In this document: positions 47,101 through 56,300 of the stretch, piece by piece | How positions within the stretch are numbered: position 1 is the stretch's first letter | How the letters are laid out: every line of letters begins with the position of its first letter | DNA from: Antedon mediterranea | Taxonomy: Eukaryota > Echinodermata > Crinoidea > Comatulida > Antedonidae | DNA length: 64,000 nt | Reading direction: 5' to 3' | Assembly: GCF_964355755.1 (NCBI RefSeq) | Contig: NC_092674.1 | Location: 25,012,001 to 25,076,000 of the forward strand | Made by a program: the position numbers and the translations under genes | Notes under the pieces: model-generated | Seen by the model: only the letters and a program-made list of their open reading frames with translations | What the model was told of the DNA's origin: nothing | Database searches by the model: none

Positions 47101-47934
47101 AACGGTTTTTCCCGCCATCGTATTTTGAATGACATCATGATAGTCTGTGACCAGATGTTACACTTTCAAACTGCAATTTAATATGTAAACGGGACTTGGC
47201 ACTGGGACAGAAATTACGGAAAATGCCTTGGCAGTCAATGTGTTAACACACTGTTCTAGAGTAAACTTTTATTCAATTAATCCAATGCTCTATCAATGTC
47301 AAAAGCTAAACCTAGTCAAAAGACAGCGCTCAGATTTTGGATGTGGAGTTTAACAACAGTTATAGAAGATGTACGTACAGTTAGGTTGAAATTAAATCGC
47401 GGAAACAAGCCTTCCTCCCTACCTAATTTGTATATTCGTAATTTAAATCTAAAAAATGTTTACAAAAAGCTGAGTGTGCAGTGATATCGTCAATCATTGA
47501 AATGGGAGAAATTAATGCCAACCAATCAAATGCAAAGGATGCACTTTGGTGTGTTGTAATAATTATTATTAGTTTATTTAATATTTAATTAGTCAAACAA
47601 CATCATAATAGTTGAGTAGAAAAGTAACTTTACTTTAAAAGGTATCTAATATATTAAAACAATTTTCTATTTAATTAAAATTTATTTGTTTTTCTTACCA
47701 AATAACTTGTTAACTTTTTATTTCTTTTCTTTCAGTCGCATTGATCAAACAATAGCATCCTGCTGTAACGAGGCCGACCTTATTATTTTGGAGGGAATGG
47801 GACGTGCGATTCACACGAATTACAGTGCACGCTTCTCGTGCGAAAGCCTGAAACTCGCCGTGCTGAAAAACAAGTGGTTAGCAGAACGTTTTGGAGGCGG
47901 CATGTTCAGTATTGTTGTCAAATATGAAATGTAG
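38123..47934 (+). CDS. PANK4: PANK4: pantothenate kinase fold fused to DUF89 phosphatase (770 aa, 15 exons)
   Basis: Exons: 38123-38219, 38812-39118, 39984-40260, 40605-40776, 41234-41424, 42415-42496, 42925-43025, 43347-43502, 44080-44192, 44760-44847, 45086-45237, 45333-45435, 45953-46057, 46426-46595, 47736-47934. They give 771 codons with stop, against 773 residues in human PANK4. The start [21 protein letters not shown] matches the PANK4 N-terminus. The N-half has the ASKHA nucleotide-binding motifs (AIDIGGS at 29-35, [12 protein letters not shown] at about 186-197, GGGTFWGLG). The C-half is a DUF89 metal-dependent phosphatase reported to act on 4'-phosphopantetheine and its damaged forms, limiting CoA synthesis. 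DUF89 ligands D625, N626 and D661 ([19 protein letters not shown]) are present. Unlike human PANK4, the kinase residues Glu and Arg are kept (E141, R205). The protein should be cytosolic. Introns hold many MITEs and SINEs. Confidence 0.96.
38230..38360 (+). repeat. AGGCCTAG-rich low-complexity tract in PANK4 intron 1
   Basis: Dense GGCCTAGG and GCTAGGC words run just downstream of the first splice donor. A similar but sparser cluster is near 38625. Confidence 0.8.
39171..39508. mobile_element. Harbinger-like foldback MITE (family D) in PANK4 intron 2
   Basis: Roughly 50-bp terminal inverted repeats begin TGCACTTGTCAATTGTATGA and end with the inverse. TTA lies on each side as a possible 3-bp target duplication, as in PIF/Harbinger elements. 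The interior repeats GTGCGTCA or its inverse many times. Confidence 0.85.
39571..39650. mobile_element. MITE family A, truncated copy
   Basis: Only the right half is present, ending AGTTTGATAGTGTAGACAGA. Confidence 0.8.
39665..39800 (-). mobile_element. SINE family S1, partial minus-strand copy in PANK4 intron 2
   Basis: CATAATGCAGCTAGTAATCA and CCTGGGTGGAGAGAGGCAAA. The head is missing at the border of a family-A MITE. Confidence 0.83.
39806..39942. mobile_element. MITE family A copy
   Basis: Both ends are clear (AAGCTCTGTCTACACTATCA and TTTGATTGTGTAGACAAGGC). It inserted directly beside a truncated minus-strand SINE in PANK4 intron 2. Confidence 0.88.
41036..41205 (+). mobile_element. SINE family S3, copy 2, PANK4 intron 4
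   Basis: GTTGTGGCTTGGTGTTTATG, CTGGGTTCATTCAAGTCC (B box split by a short insertion) and AAGACTTTGTTTATGTAGAG. Confidence 0.83.
41434..41765. mobile_element. MITE family A copy with a 21-bp array of about 12 units
   Basis: The left TIR is gone. The array of CCAAATATGGTAGTGATATT-type units begins about 10 bp after the PANK4 exon-5 donor (41425) and runs to about 41680. A normal right half follows, ending CACAGTGTAGACAGAGCTT. Units are multiples of three, so several frames stay open; these are not genes. Confidence 0.88.
41898..42092. mobile_element. Short inverted-repeat element (family F) in PANK4 intron
   Basis: Ends ATTAGGGACTTTATGAAACA and TGTTTCGTAAAGTCCCTAAT are inverse to each other, each next to CAGGACGG or its inverse CCGTCCTG. 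Confidence 0.8.
42195..42270 (-). repeat. Possible Penelope-like element remnant, PANK4 intron 5
   Basis: The minus strand reads CTCCTGACAACGGTCTAAGC then GATCGAAACGTAGAGAAACT. The pairing of CCTGAnnA with CGAAACGT is characteristic of Penelope-like termini. There is one copy only and no reverse transcriptase nearby, so this is tentative. Confidence 0.4.
43630..43990 (+). mobile_element. SINE family S2 copy, PANK4 intron 8
   Basis: GTACATCTTTCGAGACGAGT, AGGGGGTTACTTCGGTGT, and a tail ATTATGCGCTATACAAATTT. Confidence 0.83.
44258..44632. mobile_element. MITE family B copy in PANK4 intron
   Basis: Starts GATGAATTGTCCCCCAAAAA and ends CAGGGGGACAATATATC, with TTATTGGCTGGCAGCCAATT inside. It lies between exons 9 and 10. 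Confidence 0.87.
45592..45802. mobile_element. MITE family A copy with extra internal sequence
   Basis: TIRs are ATCTCTGTCTACACTATCAA and CTGATAGTGTAAATTGAGC. The middle holds additional AATCAA-rich sequence (about 45660-45740). It lies in the PANK4 intron after 45435. Confidence 0.82.
46094..46367. mobile_element. Inverted-repeat element family G, copy 1
   Basis: TACCGTATATCCTCGGGTAT at the left and GCCAGAGGATATACAGTA at the right. Inside, TAGGCCTCTCTCTAGCCAAT matches the inverse of copy 2. Confidence 0.83.
46728..47242. mobile_element. piggyBac-like non-autonomous element (family E)
   Basis: TTAA is present at both borders (46724-46727 and 47243-47246). The ends are CACGTTCACTGCCACGGCGT and, inverted, CACATTGACTGCCAAGGC. 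TTAA duplication with a CACxTTxACTGCC-type end is typical of piggyBac relatives. It lies in PANK4 intron 14. No transposase is seen. Confidence 0.8.
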
Positions 47935-47964
47935 TAGGCATGGTGTTCGTTCAATGATATTGTA

Positions 47965-47970
47965 AATAAA
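47965..47970 (+). terminator. Candidate polyadenylation signal of PANK4
   Basis: An AATAAA lies 31 bp after the TAG stop. If used, the 3' UTR is only about 50 nt long. No closer alternative exists. Confidence 0.5.
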
Positions 47971-49336
47971 ATTACAGTGATATGATGAAGTCTAATAATA
48001 GGTTTTCTGCCTCTAGAGGGCGGACCATTTAAATGATGATAAAGAATAGGTACTCTGTCCCTAGAGGACTACTTTATGAGGCTGTTTCTTGTGTGCATTA
48101 CTGATTATGATACAAAAGACAAGGCTTTTTATTAAGAATGAATTTCAGTATAGGAAAACAGAAAATTAGAAAATACAAAAATGATATTTTATTATGAAGC
48201 TCAATATACTAAAGATGATTTGGATGATTGTAGTGTATAAATTAAAACTATATAACTAACGCTTTTAAACATGTAAGAGCCTGTTTACACTATAAAATAT
48301 GAATATTTAATTTATTCTTGGGGAATGAAATATAAGAGAATTTTATCCTATATGTATTATTATTATATGTATAACGGCCTCTATTGATATACCACTTTCC
48401 ATTGATCATCAAATTTGTTTTTCTCAACCATTTTCAATGCAATGATTCTGTTTATAATTATTTTAATTTATATAGTAGTTTATATTTATAGTAGTTGGTA
48501 CTGACCATTGGACCAGAATTTATGCTAATATAGATAGTGTAGCAACTATGCATGTTTGGTGTGTAGTAATAGTAGTGACCCCCACATCACACACATTGTA
48601 TACATATAGACAGTAAAACAAAAAGCATTTCTCGATATTAAATAGTGGTATAATATTTGCTCTTCTCTGACATATTTGTATGTTATGCTATAAGTACAAA
48701 TTGAGAAAAAATTCTTATTTTGGACTCGAACTTACAACCTCTACAGTAGATTACTAGCCTGGAGTTCATAACCCTAACTTAGGTAAACATTTTTCAGAGT
48801 AAGGCAAAAACCTGACCAATTGCTTGGCTCTGGTCTGAAGCAAAGCAACTTAGGCAGTAACTAAACAATTATGTGATTAAATCATTTGTTACTGTTATGT
48901 AATACTATATATATCTTAATTTTATTTATTTTAAAAGCTTGTAAAAAATAAGCAATTAATTGAAATTTAAAAAGAAAATCGATTAATTTAAGTAAAAAGA
49001 TAACCTGAAGATTGTTATAATTGAGCTACTTTCTTTACGTGGAATTTGTTTTACATTTCTGTTTTGATTTTTGTCATATTTGTATAGTATAAACAAGCCA
49101 AACAAGTACTGTATGCCAAAGTATGTGATTTGAAAGATTTTATTGTAGGTTAAAATATCATATCAAAATGCATAACCATATATATGTAATTTGTGTTTTA
49201 AAATTATTTTTAAGAGAGATGTTTAATAAATTTTATTGTGTATGCTTATAGCCATCTTGTTTTTTAAATCATGACATATTTACTAATACAGGATGTCTCC
49301 AGTATGGCACGCCAAACTGTCATTTATTCAAGCAAT

Positions 49337-49675
49337 ACAGATATCTTAGTTTTTAATAGAGATATCTTAGTTTTTAATAGAGATATCTTAGTTTTTAATG
49401 GAGATATCTTAGTTTTAAATAGAGATATCTTAGTTTTTAATAGAGATATCTTGGTTTTTAATAGATATCTTAGTTTTAAATAGAGATATCTTAGTTTTAA
49501 ATAGAGATATCTTAGTTTTTAATAGAGATATCTTAGTTTTTAATAGAGATATAGAGTTTTATAGATATCTTCGTTTTAAATAGAGATCTTAGTTTATAAT
49601 AGAGATATCTTAGTTTTAAATGGAGATATCTTATTCTTAATAAAGATATCTCTATTAATAGTGATATCTTAGTTT
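49337..49675 (+). repeat. 21-bp minisatellite (TAGAGATATCTTAGTTTT), about 16 copies
   Basis: Each unit carries the palindrome AGATATCT. The array is intergenic between PANK4 and the SRCR gene. It decays at its right end. Confidence 0.92.
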
Positions 49676-50309
49676 TAAACTTTATTTCAGAATAAATGAC
49701 AGGCCATTATTCTTCCAGTGACCTTCTTTTAGCTTGCCTAATAAAACAAACATAGTAAATCATAAAAACATATTAATTAAAACTTTATAAATTGGCCATT
49801 TATAAGATAATTGTATTATTAATTGAATTAAAATGTTAAATCTATTTTTTTCTTCACTTTTACAAAAATAAAATCAATGGTTTAATTTGTCTAAATTTTA
49901 ATAATCGTATGTGGTGGATTAAAACTGCCTTTGTTTTTTGCACTTTTCAAATTAAAATAAACAAATGAGAAGAATAGAAATTGCAAACATCAAATTCCAT
50001 CAATTGAATTTGGGATAAATTGTTTATTTTTCAATGTTGTGATGAATGATCCAATTAATTTGCACAAAAAAAGAGAGAGTTAGAGGGTTAATTCAGGCAC
50101 ATGATTTGATTTACTTGCACTTTGACCCCTTAAGTTGACAGAACTTCACACTTTCTTCTTTTGTCATTTTGGAAGTTTCCGCTCAGCACGTCGGACGTGT
50201 GTGGAGGAGTGAGGACCTCAGAGGGAGAGTACTAATTACGCACAGTATTTATGAGGATTATAATCTTATTGATATGTAGTTTTTTTGAAGTAAAAAAATT
50301 ACCGACACA

Positions 50310-53300
50310 ATGGTATGTTTAAAAAGGAACTCTGAGACTAATAGCTGGACTTTGTATTGGATATTTAAACAGATCTTTATGATGTTTTTAGTCGTGACGC
50401 TGATGATATTTCGTACTGTCAATACTCAGCTGGTCCAGTCAACATTACCACCACCCGGTAAGATAATTGATTTTGTCCCTTGCCACGGTAGATGGATGGC
50501 TGTCTATAGCCTAATAATATTGTGATTTTCTGTCAGCATTTATAATGTGTACGGTAAGCTTTACATAAAATAATATTATTATTATTAATTATCATGTACT
50601 GGTGGTGTATGTAGTTTAGTAGAGTCAAGCAGCTGACTGGTGGTGAATAGGTAGGAGAAAGACTTGCTTGTCAAACTTAATTTTATCGAAATGTGTGGTT
50701 TTGGAGTGACCTTGACATAGGTAGGCCTAGATGATAACGAGGTTGATGAGAGTGTGTGTTGACAAAGCTATTCACTTTCATTTTTCTTGGAAGGTTTTCA
50801 TTGTCTTTTGATATTTTAATTGGTGAACATGTGTATTTTAATACAGTGTGCTTAACTAACATTAACAAAACTAACAATACATTGACAGGATGCATGCTGC
50901 TGAATGGGGAAGCCAAGAATGATGATGGAATCCACAAATAGAGCGAGGAGGTTGAAGAAAACAAGCAAAGAGTATTGCAATACTCCATGTACTTTATTGA
51001 CTATCCCAAACAACAGATCATCCAAAAAATGTATTCATGCTCTTCCCTGTTTTTTCTTCCGAGTGGATGCTCGCAGAATCTTTGCCTGAAGTCCCGTGGC
51101 AAGCACAAATTTACATTTTATTTATTCGGGAAACCTAATAAAGATCCCAAAAAAGGGTTCTTCTGTCTTTTTGACTAGTGTAAGGTGAAAAAAATTGTAA
51201 CCAAGTGCACTAAACAATTGGGTGGACAACCCCATTTAAAAAAATTTAAGTCACCTTCTGACTTTTGATACTATTTTGCCAAAGTTATTGTCAACTTGTG
51301 TGATGCAAAAATTGCCTTTACTTTCATCAATTTAATTTTTAATTTCCTTTTTCAGTCACCAGGTGCTTTCAAATTAGTTCTGTAGTGCCCGCGGCTTATT
51401 AACATTTTTTTAATACGGTTAAAAAATGTATCAATAATATCGTTTTCTCATCTTCTTTAAAAGTCCTGGTCTTTTGCAATTGGAAGCCATTTTAAAACCA
51501 GGTATATATTATTATTACTGCCTTTCCGCTGAAAAGTCTGCCGACATTTCCGCTTGGGCTGCTCCGTAAATCTCTTTTACTAGTTTCTTCCAGTCTGATC
51601 TTTCTTTGGCTAGTTCTTTAAGTTGTTTCATGTCTTTCTTGGTTTTCAATTGTCCGGGATACTTAATGTCTGTATTATGCTTATAAAGGGTGAGTAGGTC
51701 GTTGCTGAGAGTTATTGGTAGGGTGGTTCTCTCGGCCTTCCTCGAAATTTTATATTGGTAGTGTTGCTGAAATAATAGCCTATTGCTGTGTTAGCTGGTG
51801 TACATGGGTCTTGTCTAAGTATGTGACCCAATAGTCTCCATCTTGCGTCGACTATTTCTAATGAAATCGGTTTTGTTCCTGTCCTTCTGTATAAATTTAT
51901 GTTCGATATCCTGTCTGGGAACCTGATACCTATGATTTTGCGAAGTTGCTGTCTGTGAAATGTGTCGAGTTTATGTGCTTCTTCTTTTGTGAGTCCCCAT
52001 GTTTCAGAGTTGTAGAGTAATATACTTTTAACTAGTGAGTTGTACAGCTTGATACGTATTTTTAATTTGATTTTATCTTTTCGAAGCCACATCAAGTTTA
52101 GTTTGGTCATTGCTACACGCGCTAGTTGTTTTCTTCTAATTATGTCTTGTCTGTCCCCAAGGAGCGATCCTACTTTTTTCGTGTTTCTCCATTGTTCTTG
52201 TATGTCCTCTTTTTCTCGTCTTACGATAGTGTGTTCTGTTTTTTCTTTATTTACATTTAAGTTGAAAGTTGATAAATGGCGTTCTAATTCGTTTACATTA
52301 TGCTTGCTGTTTAGACTAAAAAAATCTACATCATCAGCATATGATATCTCTTGAGGTATTTCTGTTTGGATAATTGTTCTGATTCCTCGTAGCGCAGACT
52401 CAAGGTAAACAGTGAATAAGACCGGGCTTAAGCTATCTCCTTGAGGGGTGCCGATGTTGGTTTGGAATATTGGCTGTTCTTTTGCACCTTTTATTTTTAG
52501 ATTTAGTCCGGTTTCACTCAGCAGAAATCTAACGATCCTAAGTTCATCTTCGTCTATAATATGTTTGAGTATGTCGAGGAGTTTGTTTCTATCCACGGTG
52601 TCAAACGCGCTTGACATATCTATACCGGTTATGTAAATATTTATTTTTTCTTTTTGTGCTTTCTATAAGCCATCAATGTGTAAAAACAATATCACTTGTG
52701 CTTCTGCCTTTGCGAAACCCACTTTGGCTTTGTGGTAAGAATGCGTCTACTTTCGATGTAATTCTATCCAGTGTTATAAGCGATAGGCACTTGCGTATGG
52801 TGTTAAGTAGAATAACAGGTCGTAAATTCTTAGTTGGACCCTTTTCCTTACCCGGTTTTGGTAGTGCTATGAGTGTTCCTTTATTAATATCCACGAATTC
52901 ATGTTTTGTAAATATTTGATTTAAAATGTCTGAAATCATTGGAGCTACAGTAGAACAGTGGAACCGTATTTTAGTACCGGTAGTTCTCCTGGGATACCAT
53001 CCAATCCTCACCTGTTGCTCGACTGTTGTTTAGGCGTTTAAGACTCTTGGTATATGTATAGAGTATTACACCTCTCAGTCGGTCATTGTACTAGAATATT
53101 TAACTTGGTACAAGAGAGTATTCATTTATTTGTTTTATTTGTTTAATAGGAGACATATTGTTTATTTAACCTGTTTACATTAGTTATTAAAGTGAACAAT
53201 TGCAAATACCAAGAGTATCTGTTGTTATGCAGCTAACCAGAAGAACAGTTTATTCACAATTACACGATTTCCGTGCTAAAACATCTTAGCTTTGTCCACA

Positions 53301-56300
53301 CTATCAAACTAGTTTGACAAACAATGTGTGATGTGCCCAAATATGGCAGTTATACGGCCAAATATGGTAGTGATATGACATCATCATGTCCATGAACACA
53401 TCAATGCATTTTTTGTCACATAAAGTTTGATAGTGTAGACAGAGAAATGATGACTCCATATCATTATTGTAGTATCTGTATTTGCATCTGGAATACATGT
53501 TATTTTAAAAATCGTAAAGCCCAAACGAGAGACCTGTCGTCGATGATAAAAAATTGTAACTTGAAAATCTTCTTTGAAGATTTACCCACATCACATATCT
53601 TTCATCAGTATGGACTTGTCATGAGAACGTCAAGATCCATTTTCGATGGGAACGTGTGGGAATATCAGTATATCCATTTTCAATGGGAACGTGTGGGGAT
53701 ATCAGTATATCCATTTTCAATGGAAACGTGTGGGGATATCAGTATCCATTTTCAATGGAAACGTGTGGGGATATCAGTATCCATTTTCAATGGGAACGTG
53801 TGGGGATATCAGTATATCCATTTTCAATGGGAACGTGTGGGGATATCAGTATATCCATTTTCAATGGGAACGTGTGGGGATATCAGTATATCCATTTTCA
53901 ATGGGAACGTGTGGGGATATCAGTATATCCATTTTCTATAAGCAACAACAAAATAAATTTGAACTAGGTGTTCTTTCCCAAAAGTAAAATAGCATACAAT
54001 TTATTTGGTGTTGAATGTTGTAAGACTGAGTGAGTGAGTGGCCGAGCGGTTAAGACAGTGGAACCGTAATTACGTAGCCATAACATTGGCAGGGGTTCAG
54101 TGTACACATCTAGCTCGTGTGCACTTTAAAGAACCTAGTACATCTTTCGAGACGAGTAGGGGGTTACCCCGGTGTATTAGTACATCACAGCCACTGATCA
54201 CCTCTGGGAGACCAGTCTTTGACTGAAGAGGTTACCCAGTATAAATATAAATTTCAATCAATTCAATCAAGACTGTTAAAACTTGTTAAATTGTGTTTGA
54301 TGTTTTCATCTGTGTCTATTATAATTGCTATGTACAGTATATTGCTAAATGCAAATCATACTGTAGACATGTTTTTATTATTCTGAAACATTTTTTTGCA
54401 AACTTTTGGTTTTGCCATTTAAATATGTTTGTAAAATATGTGCCAGCGGCTGTTTGTGTAGTTATACTGTATGTGATTTTTAAAAAAAACATTTATTGTG
54501 TGATTAAAATACTTTGTAAATTGATATAACACTTGTAAATCAAAATACTATAGGCCTAATACTTTTGCTTCAAATAATTCCAACATATTTCTAGTTTATT
54601 TTTGTAAAAATACTCACCTGCGTTTCAAATCTATGTTAAACCTCTTTGGATTTTGTTGGTTTTGAGAACTTGGATTGACCCTTTGTAACCTGATTATTTG
54701 TATGGGAAGTTGAATTCCTCATCAATCATTTTAAATGTGTATTTTGTCATAACAAACAAGTGTTTTTCATGGAATTAGTCCAGTATTAATTTAAACATTG
54801 TTACATTGCAACTTATTGGAATGTATGGTACTGTCTTACTATGTAAATGTAAGGGAACAACCTGAACAAACTTTGAATACACCATTTTGTAGTTTTTTCA
54901 TGGAATTAGTCCAGTATTAATTTAAACATTGTTACATTGCAACTTATTGGAATGTACGGTACTGTCTTACTATGTAAATGTAAGGGAACAACCTGAACAA
55001 ACTATGAATAGACCATTTTGTAGTTTTAATAAAACTATTCACTTTTTGGAAAACAAAATTGAATAAAAATAATGATTTTGTTTAATATTTTTATACCAAG
55101 AATTCAACAAAACGGGCAAAAATTGCCGCACACTAGGCCAGAGTTTAGCTGGTATGAAAAGGGCACTTCATGCACAGAAAAAATTCATTTCATTCCCAGG
55201 CTACTGTAAGTGCTTGTTAAGCCACAAACAAATAAAAGCTGTAATAATACCCACAGTACAGTACAGTTGATTTTTAATTTCTTTTTTATAATGTACAGTA
55301 TCTTGTAAAAATATAAATGGCCTTCATTAATATAGATTAGACTAATAAAGTAATAGACTATTACTCAGTGTACTAAACTTTTAACTGCATAGTTTATGTC
55401 ATATGTAATGTTCTCATATAACATGATATACCTGTAGGCCTATCTCATCATTTAAATGTAATGTATACATTCTGTAGATAAAAAAAGGTTTATGGCCTAT
55501 AATGATGTGAACACTATAATATTTACATCTTGAAGTGTTGTAAATAAGCAACCCATAACATTGTCATCTCAGATTTATGGTAGCTGATTTTATATATACC
55601 AGTAGGGAAAAAGAATCAGCCTACCAAAAAAATTGACTAATAATACTGTATATCCTCTGGTATAATTCCACCCCCTAGAAAACGAAATTGGGCCGACTTT
55701 GCGGGGTGAGACTATACCCAGGAAATCCCTGGTTCAAGAAAAAAATAATTGGTTTAATTTCATTTCTTGTAAAACTTATTTGAACTGGCTAGAGAGAGGC
55801 CTAAATCCAGACCAAATGTCAATACTGAGACTATACCTGGAGATATGCATGTTTGTGAAATCAGACATAAAGTATAGGTGGGATTAGACCTGAGGATGGT
55901 ATGTACTGTATCTGAACAAATAGTACTTAATAGATAGAAGTTTTTCCCCTAAAAAAAAAAATTATTTTCTGTTGAATATATTTTAATGTCATATAATAGT
56001 ATTCACTTTGACCAAAAATGTTTGGTCAGACAATAGTTTTTGGTTAAAATTAACTTTAAATAAGTGAAATAATTTTTTTTTTTTTTACAGAAGTGAATAG
56101 CGTAATTAAAAAACTGCAAAATTGTCTATTAAAGTCTGATTTCTTTAATCTTCAATTTTTATGTTTTTGAGGGACAATACATCTTTAAAGTCTGATTGTA
56201 TTAATCTTTATTTTTCATCTTTTGTTGGACAATACATCTTTAAAGTCTGATTTTATTAATCTTCATTTTTTATTTTTTTGGGGAACAATACATCTTTAAA

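Larger units (their letters stand above)
43450..47931 (+). other. PANK4: DUF89 phosphatase domain of PANK4
   Basis: This covers roughly residues 450-769. Recognisable stretches are [36 protein letters not shown], the metal-site motif [11 protein letters not shown] (45953-46057), NSKPALND (46426-46595) and [10 protein letters not shown] (47736-47934). The Asp-Asn and downstream Asp metal ligands of DUF89 enzymes are all present, so phosphatase activity is expected. Confidence 0.88.
47935..50309. other. Intergenic DNA between PANK4 and the SRCR gene
   Basis: No gene is seen. It contains the PANK4 poly(A) candidate, a minus-strand tRNA-like relic near 48715-48790 (B-box-like GTAAGTTCGAGTCC), a 21-bp minisatellite (49337-49675) and AT-rich DNA. 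The SRCR promoter should lie just before 50310, but no core element is clear. Confidence 0.5.

Noticed and set aside
49337-49675. CRISPR-like regular short repeats
   Set aside because: Direct 21-bp repeats have no unique spacers, and the genome is eukaryotic with introns; it is a minisatellite.
50756-51180. Overlapping open frames downstream of the SRCR signal exon
   Set aside because: I considered an extra exon or small gene here, but no frame shows a recognised motif, the phases do not bridge exon 1 to SRCR1, and three frames are equally open.
53447-53987. Open frames with [11 protein letters not shown]-type repeats
   Set aside because: They follow the 37-bp minisatellite. Three overlapping plus-strand frames give the same peptide repeat, which shows they are not selected proteins.
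54040-54105. Possible tRNA-Leu/Ser gene
   Set aside because: The head GTGGCCGAGCGGTTAAGA is tRNA-like, but the B box is eroded and the rest is the S2 SINE body found in four other places.
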